DNA of 31,163 nt, taken from the NCBI GenBank assembly GCA_038750655.1, contig JBCDGZ010000096.1, forward strand, positions 1 to 31,163. The letters are read 5' to 3'. Below, piece after piece: positions 1-8,875 of the stretch (positions within the stretch are counted from its first letter, which is position 1; every line of letters starts with the position of its first letter). Origin of the DNA: JBCDGZ01 sp038750655. Lineage in GTDB: Bacteria > Bacteroidota > Bacteroidia > Chitinophagales > Saprospiraceae. The notes under the pieces were generated by a model. The model worked only from the letters and a program-made list of their open reading frames with translations, had not been told where the DNA came from and did not search any database. Both the position numbers and the translations under genes were made by a program.

Positions 1-167
1 CTGCAATAATTATTTTGATAAAAATAAATTTAATTTACTGATTTATAAGGTATTAATAAAATAAGATGATTGATTTTTGTTGAATAATGTGTTTGAGATA
101 AGCTATTATATTCCCCAATTTTGAAAAAAAGAGAAAGGCTTCCATCACTTGACTAAAAAAACTCATC

Positions 168-3035
168 ATGAAAACATTCATCATCCCATTCCTATTCATT
201 CTCTTCATTTCACCTTTCATTGCCAATGCTCAAGGCTGGGAAAAAACCTATGATAATGGACATAATGAATGGGGAAGAGGAGCAAATATAACTTCAGATG
301 GCGGTATTGTAATAGCAGGAACCTCAGATGATATTCAGACTGGTATTGGTTACAGCTACCTCACTAAAACAGATGCCAATGGAATACTGGAATGGTGGTA
401 CTACGATTCTGTCCACATTGGAACCTTTGTCAATACCTTTGATGTATTGAGTACTTCTGACAGCAGCTATATGCTGAGTATTATTTATGGTAATGACCCG
501 CCGAATAATGATTATGTACTTCAAAAAATTGATTCTGATGGAAATGTTGTTTGGAAAAATGACCAGATTGGAATTATAGCGGAGATGAATGAAACTGCTG
601 ATGGTGGCTACATTGGTGTAGTAGACTATGTTTCGTCAAATAGTGATCTGACTGTTCTGAAACTTGATGTGAACGGTGTAATAGTCTGGAAACACATATA
701 TGAGGAGGTAAATGCCGATGTACTTCTAGGAACCGTAAAACAAGTCGCTAATGGAGATATCATTATGATTGGTGGTATACGCTTGGGAGGAGATAGACGA
801 GATGCTTTTGTCAGAAGAATGGATAGTAATGGGAATCAATTATGGCATCAGCAATATGATAATTCACTTAGTGATATGCCTCGTGAAATTGTTGAATTAG
901 CATCGGGGGAATTTGTCATTTCAGGGATCGGGCGAACTGTTGCTGATATTGGTCCAGCTATGCCAACACTCATGAAAATAGATGCCAATGGGAATCAGAT
1001 TTGGTATCAAGCCTATAGCAGCAAAGAGACTCAACAAATGCGTGGTTTAGCGGCTACCGATGATGGAGGCTTTGTCCTTTTTGGCGACACGAGATTCAAT
1101 GGCAGCGGCAATAATTTATACTTGCTAAAAGTAGATGGAGCCGGAACAGAGCTATGGATGAAAACCTATGGCAGAACCTATGGTAATTATGCTTTGGATT
1201 TAATGGAGGCCAATGATGGCGGTTTTTATCTTGCGGCATCAACAAAAAGAAGTGACGGCACATATGATCCGTATTTAATCAAGACCGATAGCCTGGGTAA
1301 TAGTTTGACGAACGAAATATCAGGAAATGTTTTCAATGATGATAATGGAGATTGTACCTTAAGTGCTGGGGAGAACGGACTTGAACAATGGCTCGTTCAG
1401 GTTACTAAAGGTGACATTCATTACTCAATGCTAACAGATACGCTAGGGAATTATGCCTTCACAGTAGATACTGGAACCTATGACATGCAAGTATCCAGTG
1501 TTTCCCCCTATTGGACGCTTTGCCAGAGTAACTTCACCCATACTTTCACGACTCCATTTGATACCATCGTGCAAAATGTAGCCGCTCAGGCGGTGGTAGA
1601 TTGTCCATTGATGGATGTTTCCATTGCTACACCATTTTTGAGAAGGTGTTTTGATAATGTCTACTATGTGCAATATTGTAATTATGGAACTGAAATCGCA
1701 GCAAATGCCTATGTGGATGTACTTCTGGATCCCTTTATGATCTATATAGGAGCCAGTGCGCCTTTGATTGCCTCCGCTGGTGATCTTTACACCTTTGATT
1801 TAGGCGATGTAGACATAGGAGAATGCGGCGGCTTTACTATTGATGTCGCATTAGGCGATGCAACAAGCTGTGGCTCTATTTTTCTAGGGGCTGCGCACTG
1901 TGTGGAAGCACATATTTTTCCAGATTCCCTATGCCTGCCTAGTGGAAGTTGGTCTGGAGCAAGTGTGGAAGTAGATGCCATATGCGAAGGAGATTCCATC
2001 ACCTTCACCATCAGAAACGTAGGTAACGCAGCCACGCAGGCCAATCTGGAATATCTGGTCATTGAGGATGATGTGATTCTCTATCAAAGAGATTATGAGC
2101 TGAATCCTGATGAAGTTAAGGAAATAGTAGTCGAAGCAAATGGTTCTACCTTCAGGCTAGAGGCAGAGCAGGAACCCAATCATCCGGGAATGAGTATGCC
2201 AAGCGTGACTGTGGAAGGATGTGGAGACAATACCACGATGTTCTCCTGGGGATTTACCAATGTCTTTTCTCCTGATGATGCCAATCCATTCATAGATATT
2301 GACTGTATGTCAAATATCGGTGCTTTCGATCCAAATGATAAAACAGGTTTCCCCCTTGGATATGGCGTAGAGAATAATATTGCGAAAGGTCAGGACATAG
2401 ACTATCTGATTCGTTTTCAGAATCTAGGTACAGATACTGCTTTCAACATTGAAATCCTGGATATCCTTTCTCAATATCTGGATATTACTTCCGTGAGGCC
2501 TGGAGCTTCCAGCCATCCTTACGATTTCAATATATCCGGAAATGGAGTTATGAACTTTAAATTTGATAATATCATGTTGCCGGATTACAATGTTAATGAA
2601 GCAGCTTCACATGGTTTCGTGAAATTCAAAGTTTCCCAAATGCCAGACTTACCCATTGGAACACCAATCAATAATTCCGCAGCCATCTATTTTGATTTCA
2701 ATGCACCCATCATTACCAATACGACCTTACACACCATTGATGAGCCTTTCTTAGAGCAAAATACGGTTAGCGTTTATCCTGTAGGAAATCCAGCAGCTGA
2801 CATTGCTGTTTTTCCCAATCCATTCAGTAACAGCACGACCATTATTGTAGAGGGGATGGAACTTAATGATGGTTTTTTCAAACTGTACGATGCGGTAGGT
2901 CGCTTGGTGAGAACGGAAACCATGAATAATAATGCGCTAACTTTTTATAAAAAAGATTTACCAGCAGGTCTATATTTCTTCAATATTGACAACGGTGGGC
3001 AATTGATTGCTAATGGAAAATTAATAATAGAATAA
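168..3035 (+). CDS. T9SS-sorted secreted protein with propeller-like repeats
   Basis: A 955-residue protein probably secreted to the cell surface by the type IX system. Residues 1-21 are a signal peptide ending in NAQ. Residues about 25-385 carry seven copies of a motif of the form K-x-D-x-x-G-x-x-x-W followed by Y (for example KIDANGNQIWYQAY), each about 50 residues apart, as in beta-propeller proteins of Bacteroidota. An SdrD-B-like segment follows (ISGNVFNDDNGD), then a Cys-containing beta region and the DPNDK block that marks the DUF7619/DUF11-like domain (LIRFQNLGTDTAFN). The last 75 residues (VFPNPFSNSTTI, LYDAVGRLV, LPAGLYFF) are a type A T9SS sorting domain. The ATG at 168 directly precedes the signal peptide. 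The gene is more AT-rich than the genes at 3283 and 4356. Ligand unknown; family assignment is firm. Confidence 0.93.
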   Translation: MKTFIIPFLFILFISPFIANAQGWEKTYDNGHNEWGRGANITSDGGIVIAGTSDDIQTGIGYSYLTKTDANGILEWWYYDSVHIGTFVNTFDVLSTSDSSYMLSIIYGNDPPNNDYVLQKIDSDGNVVWKNDQIGIIAEMNETADGGYIGVVDYVSSNSDLTVLKLDVNGVIVWKHIYEEVNADVLLGTVKQVANGDIIMIGGIRLGGDRRDAFVRRMDSNGNQLWHQQYDNSLSDMPREIVELASGEFVISGIGRTVADIGPAMPTLMKIDANGNQIWYQAYSSKETQQMRGLAATDDGGFVLFGDTRFNGSGNNLYLLKVDGAGTELWMKTYGRTYGNYALDLMEANDGGFYLAASTKRSDGTYDPYLIKTDSLGNSLTNEISGNVFNDDNGDCTLSAGENGLEQWLVQVTKGDIHYSMLTDTLGNYAFTVDTGTYDMQVSSVSPYWTLCQSNFTHTFTTPFDTIVQNVAAQAVVDCPLMDVSIATPFLRRCFDNVYYVQYCNYGTEIAANAYVDVLLDPFMIYIGASAPLIASAGDLYTFDLGDVDIGECGGFTIDVALGDATSCGSIFLGAAHCVEAHIFPDSLCLPSGSWSGASVEVDAICEGDSITFTIRNVGNAATQANLEYLVIEDDVILYQRDYELNPDEVKEIVVEANGSTFRLEAEQEPNHPGMSMPSVTVEGCGDNTTMFSWGFTNVFSPDDANPFIDIDCMSNIGAFDPNDKTGFPLGYGVENNIAKGQDIDYLIRFQNLGTDTAFNIEILDILSQYLDITSVRPGASSHPYDFNISGNGVMNFKFDNIMLPDYNVNEAASHGFVKFKVSQMPDLPIGTPINNSAAIYFDFNAPIITNTTLHTIDEPFLEQNTVSVYPVGNPAADIAVFPNPFSNSTTIIVEGMELNDGFFKLYDAVGRLVRTETMNNNALTFYKKDLPAGLYFFNIDNGGQLIANGKLIIE

Positions 3036-3066
3036 GTATTTAGGTAGGTCAAATTATAGGGGTACT

Positions 3067-3126
3067 CTATACAATATTTGGTCGGCAAATTGTCTGTATA
3101 GCCACGGCAGCGTTGGCTGATTTGCC
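3067..3126 (+). other. Possible pseudoknot-forming intergenic structure
   Basis: In the 247-nt gap between the T9SS protein and the next gene, CTATACA (3067-3073) pairs perfectly with TGTATAG (3095-3101), and GGCAAAT (3084-3090) pairs perfectly with ATTTGCC (3120-3126). The two stems interleave, which is the geometry of an H-type pseudoknot. A small inner hairpin, AGCCA (3100-3104) with TGGCT (3114-3118), competes with the first stem by two bases. It could be a terminator-like or regulatory RNA element; the rest of the gap is AT-rich without other clear signals. Chance pairing cannot be excluded. Confidence 0.3.
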
Positions 3127-3282
3127 AGGCCAGGATAGAGGACCTAAGTTTCCGAATGTCTGTGATGATCATTATTATGATTGTTCCAGGCATTTTTTTA
3201 TTAACTTTCTTAAACTTTTACTATTTCTTGTAGTCCAAAGCCCAGAACGCCTCCAAATTCAAGAACTTAAATTCTTTTGAAA

Positions 3283-4230
3283 ATGAAAAATTATCAAATG
3301 TTCAAAGCGATTTCCTCCCTCCTAGCTTCACTGCTGTTGAGTGTTACGCTACAGGCCAATACCCTTATTCTGGCCGACAGCACTGGTCTTCCCGGTGATC
3401 ATTTCAGCCTCGAAGGCGCTCTCGATCTGTTCAAAAAAGCCCAGTCTCCCGAGGATTTTGAAAAATTGCTCAACCAAGAAGAAAATCACGTCAACAATCT
3501 GGACCTCAACGAGGATGGAGAAATTGACTATATCCGCGTCATCGACAATGTAGAAGGGGACGTCCACGCCATTGTACTACAAGTCCCGGTCAATGAAAAG
3601 GAATCTCAAGATATTGCGGTTATTGAAATCGAAAAGCAAGGAGCCGAAGAGGCCATCCTGCAAATCATCGGCGACGAGGACATCTACGGCGACTCCAAAA
3701 TCGCAGAGCCCTTCGAGGTCAGCGCCGAAAGCGATGGCAAAGGCCCTTCGGGTGCCGACTACCGCCTGAATCGCGTGATCGTCAACGTCTGGTTCTGGCC
3801 CTCTGTCCGCTACATCTATCGGCCCGCCTACCGGCCCTGGGTATCGCCCTGGCGCTGGGCGACCTATCCACGCTGGTGGAGCCCCTGGCGGCCTCACCCT
3901 TGGCGTTATTACAACACTCGCGTAGTCCGCTACCGTACTAATTATCGGGTGGTGGCGACCCATCGCGTTGTGCGAGCCCATCGGGTCTATACCCCGCGTC
4001 GTACCCGCTCCACCGTCGTCCGTACCCGCACTACGACGACCCGCGTCGTTGCCGGCCCCAACGGCCGAGCAGTGAAGAGAACGACAACAACGAGAGCCGC
4101 AGGCAGGAATGCTAACGGAAAGGCAGCCAGAAGAACGACGACGACGAAAACGGTTCGCAGAGGCAAAAATGGGACGGTGAAAAAGAGCCGGTCCAGTAGT
4201 CGTACGGTGAAGCGGCGTAAGAACAATTAG
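3283..4230 (+). CDS. Secreted Trp-rich protein with Arg/Thr-rich basic tail, unknown function
   Basis: I do not recognise a characterised function. The 315-residue protein starts with a signal peptide (residues 1 to about 26, ending LQAN). An acidic domain follows (about 35-150), with an EF-hand-like loop D74-L-N-E-D-G-E-I-D82. Residues 166-208 contain nine tryptophans among Pro, Arg and Tyr. The tail from about 238 is strongly basic, with TTTT blocks near 250, 267 and 285 and a Ser-rich block near 303, each followed by R/K, G and N, so a degenerate repeat of 17-18 residues. The ATG at 3283 is preferred to an in-frame TTG two codons upstream because it leads straight into the signal peptide. 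The acidic head and basic tail suggest a cell-envelope or polyanion-binding role (inference). A strong terminator follows 26 bases after the stop codon. Confidence 0.8.
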   Translation: MKNYQMFKAISSLLASLLLSVTLQANTLILADSTGLPGDHFSLEGALDLFKKAQSPEDFEKLLNQEENHVNNLDLNEDGEIDYIRVIDNVEGDVHAIVLQVPVNEKESQDIAVIEIEKQGAEEAILQIIGDEDIYGDSKIAEPFEVSAESDGKGPSGADYRLNRVIVNVWFWPSVRYIYRPAYRPWVSPWRWATYPRWWSPWRPHPWRYYNTRVVRYRTNYRVVATHRVVRAHRVYTPRRTRSTVVRTRTTTTRVVAGPNGRAVKRTTTTRAAGRNANGKAARRTTTTKTVRRGKNGTVKKSRSSSRTVKRRKNN

Positions 4231-4256
4231 AACTAGTAATACTGTACTTTCTTAAG

Positions 4257-4290
4257 GGGCCAGCCGATCATGATCGGCTGGCCCTGTTTT
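4257..4290 (+). terminator. Rho-independent terminator, perfect palindrome
   Basis: GGGCCAGCCGATCA (4257-4270) is followed immediately by its exact reverse complement (4271-4284), giving a 12-bp GC-rich stem with a CATG loop, then TGTTTTATTT. It lies 26 nt after the stop of the basic-tail protein and separates it from the amidohydrolase. Confidence 0.88.
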
Positions 4291-4355
4291 ATTTCGGGGT
4301 GCTTAGAAATTATTTTTTACTATCTTTCTAAGACTAACCAACTTCCTCTTATATC

Positions 4356-5963
4356 GTGAAAGCTTATCTTCTACTCTTTTTGGCTACCCTGTCTTTTAAT
4401 GTATGGGGTCAAAATGGCTATGAGCCCGAAAAAGCCCCCGACCGCCAGCGCGGCGAAGGCCCCTGGCCCCAGCTTATTATCCGAGGGGTCACGCTGATTA
4501 ACGGTAATGGCGCGCCGCCCCGAGGGCCCGTCGACATCGTCGTCGAGGGCAATGTGATTAAGCAGATCAAAGTGGTCGGCTACCCCGGCGTACCCATCGA
4601 CGAGGCCGAGCGTCCCACGCTCCAACCCGGTGGTCAAGAACTGCAATGTGAGGACCTTTACCTCCTGCCTGGCTTCGTGGATATGCATGGCCACATCGGC
4701 GGGAAGGCCCAGATGGCCGGAGCGGAGTATGTCTTTAAGCTCTGGATGGGGCATGGCATTACTACCATCCGCGATCCGGCCTGCGGCAACGGCCTGGATT
4801 GGGTCCTGGAACACAAGGAACGCAGCGAGAAAAACGAGATCACTGCTCCACGCATACAGGCCTATACTGTCTTCGGACAGGGGCTGGAGGAGCCCGTGAG
4901 TAACCCCGAAGAGGCCCGCCAATGGGTGCGGGACAATGCCCAAAAGGGGGCCAATGGCATCAAGTTCTTCGGCGCGCCGCCTGAGATCATGGCCGCCGCT
5001 CTCGATGAAAACAAAAAGCTGGGCCTGCGCTCGGCCTGCCACCATGCCCAAGTCGACGTGGCACTCTGGAATGTGCTGCACTCCGCCCGCGCCGGGCTGA
5101 CCACCATGGAGCACTGGTACGGCCTGCCGGAGGCCCTTTTCGATGATCGTACCGTACAGCACTACCCCCTCGATTACAACTACCAGAATGAGCAGCATCG
5201 CTTCGAGGAAGCGGGTAAGCTCTGGGAGCAAGCCGCCAAGCCCTACAGCCCGCACTGGAATAAGGTCATGGATGAGCTGCTGGCCCTCGACTTTACTATT
5301 GACCCGACGATGAATATCTACGAGGCCAGCCGCGATCTGCACCGCGCCCGCCGGGCAGAATGGCACGAGGAATACACCCTGCCCGGCCTCTGGCGATTCT
5401 ACCGGCCCAGCCGCATCTCGCACGGCTCTTATTGGCACGACTGGGGCACGGAGCAGGAGGTCGCTTGGAAGCGCAACTACCAACTTTGGATGACTTTTTT
5501 GAACGAATACAAAAATCGCGGTGGGCGCATTACGGCGGGCTCGGATTCTGGGTTTATTTATCAGCTTTACGGTTTTGCCTATATCCGCGAGTTGGAGCTG
5601 CTGCGCGAGGCCGGCTTCCATCCGCTGGAGGTCATCCGCTCGGCGACGCTCAACGGAGCGGAGGCCCTGGGAATGGAGGACCAAATTGGTTCGGTGCAGG
5701 TGGGTAAGCTGGCTGATTTTGTGGTGATCGACGCCAATCCGCTGGCTAATCTCAAGGTGCTCTACGGCACGGGGGCGATTCGCCTGAACGAGGAGAACGA
5801 AGTGATCCGGGCGGGAGGGGTGCAATATACCATCAAGGATGGGATCGTTTATGAGGCCAAGCAGCTCTTGGAGGATGTCCGGCAGATGGTGCGTCAGGCT
5901 AAATCGAGGGAGGATTTTGAGATAGTGCAGCCTGGGATGGAGAAGAAAAAAGAGAACAACTGA
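4356..5963 (+). CDS. Secreted metal-dependent amidohydrolase
   Basis: A 535-residue amidohydrolase-superfamily enzyme (TIM barrel, binuclear metal site) with an N-terminal signal peptide (residues 1-18, ending VWG), so probably periplasmic. The full metal set is visible: H111 and H113 in DMHGH, K203 in GIKFFG, H229/H230 in SACHHA, H253 in TMEHW and D397 in AGSDSG. The C-terminal part has the usual EALGM, IGSVQVGKLADFVVID strand pair that closes the small beta-sandwich. This places it with the imidazolonepropionase/prolidase-like branch; its substrate, a cyclic amide or dipeptide-like compound, cannot be read from sequence. The start is GTG at 4356, chosen because it leads directly into the signal peptide. 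The gene is clearly GC-richer than the T9SS gene upstream. A terminator lies before it, so it is probably transcribed alone. Confidence 0.93.
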   Translation: MKAYLLLFLATLSFNVWGQNGYEPEKAPDRQRGEGPWPQLIIRGVTLINGNGAPPRGPVDIVVEGNVIKQIKVVGYPGVPIDEAERPTLQPGGQELQCEDLYLLPGFVDMHGHIGGKAQMAGAEYVFKLWMGHGITTIRDPACGNGLDWVLEHKERSEKNEITAPRIQAYTVFGQGLEEPVSNPEEARQWVRDNAQKGANGIKFFGAPPEIMAAALDENKKLGLRSACHHAQVDVALWNVLHSARAGLTTMEHWYGLPEALFDDRTVQHYPLDYNYQNEQHRFEEAGKLWEQAAKPYSPHWNKVMDELLALDFTIDPTMNIYEASRDLHRARRAEWHEEYTLPGLWRFYRPSRISHGSYWHDWGTEQEVAWKRNYQLWMTFLNEYKNRGGRITAGSDSGFIYQLYGFAYIRELELLREAGFHPLEVIRSATLNGAEALGMEDQIGSVQVGKLADFVVIDANPLANLKVLYGTGAIRLNEENEVIRAGGVQYTIKDGIVYEAKQLLEDVRQMVRQAKSREDFEIVQPGMEKKKENN

Positions 5964-6128
5964 TCTCCTCAATTAGCCTGAAAACATAGATTTTGTCCTA
6001 CATCCTACCATATCAATCAATCCAGGACATCAAGACTTGCCCAGGGGAGTTGTCCCAATGCAATCGATAAGAAAAAGTACGTTCTTGTCTCGAAATCATT
6101 GTAAAATTCTAAAACGAACGATTGATTT

Positions 6129-7088
6129 ATGAGACAGGAATTAGTAAGTTATTATTTTAAAGGATTGGTACTACTAGCACTACTAGCTTTGGTACAAGCC
6201 TGTAGCAAAGACGAAGGGCCAACGCCTACTACCACGACTACGACACCGCTCTCCGGAACGCGGTATCTCGACAGTATTTTTACAAGCATCATGGAATCGA
6301 AAGAAGTAAAGTACGGCGCAAATGTCAATCAGGCTGGAGTGGCTATTGATCTATTGATGAATATCTATGAACCGGCTAATGATACCGAAACCAACCGCCC
6401 GTTGATCATCCTAGCGCACGGCGGGGGCTTTGCTGAGGGCTCAAAAGAAGACTTTGATCAATTGGCTAAATCCTATGCGCATTCTGGCTATGTGGCCGCC
6501 ACCATCGGCTATCGATTGATGACTGATCCGGGAGGGCAGAGCCTGAAGCTGGCGGTCGTTGACGCCGTACAGGATATGAAGGCCGCAGTGAGGTATTTTA
6601 CCATCGATGGAAAGCACAGCATCAACCCGAACAACATTTTTGTTGGTGGCTTTTCGGCCGGAGCAGTGATGGGCCTCCACTACGCTTATTTCGATGATGA
6701 AGAGATCGCTATGGTGCCTATGGAGATGCAAAACCATATTGCTTCCACGGGCGGGCTGTCGGGCAACAGCGGAAATCCGGGCGCTTCGGAAGCGATCAAG
6801 GGGGTAATTAATATTTCGGGCGGCTTGTTTAGAGCCAACTGGGTGGATGCGGGCGATCCTATTTTGTACAGTATTCATGGATCATTGGATAATTGTACGA
6901 TAGACCCTGATTCTCCCGGTAACCCGGACGGAGATTTCATCGAAGGCTCTTGTTTGATCCATCCTCTTCTGGATTCTCTAGGGATTATCAATCAATTTCG
7001 GAAGATCGAGGGTGGAGATCACGGCGTGTACTTTACCTGCTCGGATTGTAATGCCGAGATGCGGAAGTTTATTTTCGATAATTTGTAA
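6129..7088 (+). CDS. Lipoprotein alpha/beta hydrolase (carboxylesterase-like)
   Basis: A 319-residue alpha/beta hydrolase exported as a lipoprotein: hydrophobic segment 13-24 and lipobox LVQAC with C25. The residues after C25 (S-K-D-E) resemble the Lys/Asp-rich surface-export signal of Bacteroidota lipoproteins, so it may face outward (inference). Catalytic features: oxyanion loop HGGGF at 97-101, nucleophile S176 in GGFSAG, and histidine H298 in GGDHG. The acid is probably one of the Asp residues near 251-264. The layout matches the HSL/BD-FAE-like carboxylesterases; the substrate is unknown. A Thr run (residues 36-41) links the lipid anchor to the enzyme. It stands between the amidohydrolase and an AraC regulator, and a hairpin at 7179-7212 probably ends its transcript. 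Confidence 0.88.
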   Translation: MRQELVSYYFKGLVLLALLALVQACSKDEGPTPTTTTTTPLSGTRYLDSIFTSIMESKEVKYGANVNQAGVAIDLLMNIYEPANDTETNRPLIILAHGGGFAEGSKEDFDQLAKSYAHSGYVAATIGYRLMTDPGGQSLKLAVVDAVQDMKAAVRYFTIDGKHSINPNNIFVGGFSAGAVMGLHYAYFDDEEIAMVPMEMQNHIASTGGLSGNSGNPGASEAIKGVINISGGLFRANWVDAGDPILYSIHGSLDNCTIDPDSPGNPDGDFIEGSCLIHPLLDSLGIINQFRKIEGGDHGVYFTCSDCNAEMRKFIFDNL

Positions 7089-7178
7089 AATAGGCAGGAT
7101 GAGCAACTGGGCCTATTGTGTAGGTGGGAGATAGGGGCGTGCGCCAAGGATTTGAAGACAATTTTTTTACGATAATTA

Positions 7179-7212
7179 GCTTACTCCTTCTAATATTCTC
7201 GGAGGAGTAGGC
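7179..7212 (+). terminator. Hairpin, probable terminator or AraC-gene leader
   Basis: GCTTACTCCT (7179-7188) pairs with AGGAGTAGGC (7203-7212), ten pairs including one G-U, with a 14-base loop, followed by TATTTTGTAT. It lies 90 nt after the esterase stop and 15 nt before the AraC-type gene, so it either terminates the first or sits in the leader of the second. Confidence 0.5.
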
Positions 7213-7227
7213 TATTTTGTATAGCTG

Positions 7228-8289
7228 ATGATGGATACCGAACAGATTTTTATTTTAGCGGGCGGGAGTCTGGGCCTTTTTTTTGCGCTCCTGTTGCTCA
7301 CTGCCCAGAAGTATAGAAGTCCTGCTAATCAATATCTAGCATGGGCCTTAATTATCTTGGTCGTTGTCCTATTAAAGGTCAGTGCGGTTGTTGAATATTT
7401 TTTCCTTTCCGAATTATTTGAGTTTTTTAGAATTGAATACCTGCTGCCCGTTTTCTTGTATCTCTACGTGTGTGCTGCACTCAAAGAAGCAGTACCTCAA
7501 AAAACGATTTTATCGCTGCTGGGGCCTTTCCTTTTTTTCAGTACCGTCCACACCTTATTGTCGGTAGCGGATTGGTTGGATTATCATCGGATTGGCGAAT
7601 ACCTGGAAGTGGTGGAACCCTTTGAGTTAGTCGTCATGGCTATTTTTCTCTGCTTCGTCGTTGCGCTATATACGCTGAAAGTGAAGAGAAGCAATGCGCG
7701 TTTTGGGTTTAAAAAGTGGATTTATTTTAACTCCTCGATGTTGGTCTTGCTGATGCTATCCTGGCTGATCATAGATGTAGTAGAAATAGTATTGGGTTGG
7801 GATTATTGGGCCTTCTTGTGGATGGGAGTGGCGGTATTTTTGATCGGGCTCACTTATTTTGGTGTACAGCAACTGACGCTGGAGGAGGAGCGCAGTAACA
7901 TTAAGGCGATTTATGGGAAGAAAAAAAATCCTGTACTGAAATCCAGACGGCAGCCTTCGACTCTACATTTTGAGCGCATTCAGCAATTGATGAAAGAGGA
8001 AGAAATATTCAGAGACCCCCATCTCAATCGCGAGCGACTGGCTGCCACCCTGGGGCTGAGCCCGGGGACTATTACGCGAGTGCTGAAAGAAGATGGAGGG
8101 GTGAATTTCAATGAATTTGTCGACTCCTATCGAATACAACTTGCCAAGCGTATGCTGGAAGATGAGCGATTTCATGTGTTTTCTTTAGAAGCCATTGGCA
8201 GGGAGGTGGGGTTTAGATCAAGGAGTACTTTCTACGCAACTTTCAAGAAGCAAACCGGGCTTACCCCCGGAGCCTACAAAAATAAGTAG
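7228..8289 (+). CDS. Membrane-anchored AraC-family transcriptional regulator
   Basis: A 353-residue regulator with an integral-membrane N-terminal half and a DNA-binding C-terminal domain. About seven hydrophobic segments can be placed near residues 7-26, 36-56, 71-86, 93-112, 132-150, 167-188 and 194-212. A basic linker (222-242) leads to an AraC-type double helix-turn-helix at about 247-353, with the family signature in the second half (AIGREVGFRSRSTFYATFKK, TGLTPGAY). Bacteroidota have many such one-component sensors with a 7TM-like domain in place of a cytosolic ligand domain; the signal is unknown. ATG occurs at 7228 and 7231, both ahead of the first membrane segment. Neighbouring esterase genes are possible targets only by position. 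Confidence 0.9.
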   Translation: MMDTEQIFILAGGSLGLFFALLLLTAQKYRSPANQYLAWALIILVVVLLKVSAVVEYFFLSELFEFFRIEYLLPVFLYLYVCAALKEAVPQKTILSLLGPFLFFSTVHTLLSVADWLDYHRIGEYLEVVEPFELVVMAIFLCFVVALYTLKVKRSNARFGFKKWIYFNSSMLVLLMLSWLIIDVVEIVLGWDYWAFLWMGVAVFLIGLTYFGVQQLTLEEERSNIKAIYGKKKNPVLKSRRQPSTLHFERIQQLMKEEEIFRDPHLNRERLAATLGLSPGTITRVLKEDGGVNFNEFVDSYRIQLAKRMLEDERFHVFSLEAIGREVGFRSRSTFYATFKKQTGLTPGAYKNK

Positions 8290-8365
8290 CCCGTCTCGTT
8301 CTCCCTGTGAATACACAATATATCCAATATTTTATTATATTTCGGGGAGAAACAATTCATTTCAC

Positions 8366-8866
8366 ATGGAATCTAATGTAAAAATCAATCAATCGGTAGC
8401 GATACTCATTGATGGAAATAATATAGAAAAAGGGCTACATCGAATCATGCGAACCAAAGATGCTATGCTCAATTTTGATACCCTAATCCCCCGGATACTG
8501 ATGGATCGAGGGCTGAGCCGCCTCATTTACTTTCGGGAGGGCGTAAGCATCTCCACCCGCCTGGCCGAGCGCCTACACAACCACTACCACGGTACCGTCG
8601 TCCCCTGCCACAAGTCTGCTGATATTCCACTGACCATCTCGGCGACCCAGATTGCGCAGAAGGTAGATACCATTATTATATTATCTGGTGATTCGGACTA
8701 TGTGGAGCTGGTGCGCCATCTGCGATCGCGTGGAGTCCGAGTCGAAATTGCGGCGGTCAAGCGTGCTACGGCGGCTATTCTCAAAGAAGAAGCGGACCAT
8801 TATCATGAGATCACCAAGGAAGACGGGTTCAAGCTGGAATCTTCAAAAAAGCGAAAATCGAATTAG
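8366..8866 (+). CDS. NYN-domain (PIN-like) protein, LabA/DUF88 type
   Basis: A 166-residue cytosolic protein made of one NYN domain, a PIN-like fold associated with metal-dependent RNA cleavage. Visible motifs: LIDGNN with D16 and N18, K83-S-A-D86, then D101 and SGDSDY with D109 and D111. At the position of the helix acid usually seen in LabA-like proteins this one reads LTISAT, so an acidic residue seems to be missing, although D16, D86, D109 and D111 remain. The C-terminus is basic (KKRKSN). The reading frame is open from 8195 inside the AraC gene, but the ATG at 8366 fits the family start exactly and is used here. It converges with the esterase on the other strand, nine bases apart. RNA target unknown. 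Confidence 0.88.
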   Translation: MESNVKINQSVAILIDGNNIEKGLHRIMRTKDAMLNFDTLIPRILMDRGLSRLIYFREGVSISTRLAERLHNHYHGTVVPCHKSADIPLTISATQIAQKVDTIIILSGDSDYVELVRHLRSRGVRVEIAAVKRATAAILKEEADHYHEITKEDGFKLESSKKRKSN

Positions 8867-8875
8867 TATCTACCC

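Noticed and set aside
3577..3981. 134-codon minus-strand frame opposite the basic-tail protein
   Set aside because: It is a shadow of the Trp/Arg-rich coding region and has no independent support.
4371..5972. 533-codon open frame antisense to the amidohydrolase
   Set aside because: It is the complement shadow of a GC-rich gene that carries all amidohydrolase metal ligands; the antisense product has no recognisable domain or signal.
8195..8365. N-terminal extension of the NYN protein
   Set aside because: The frame is open but overlaps the AraC gene by 95 nt; the ATG at 8366 gives the normal family start.
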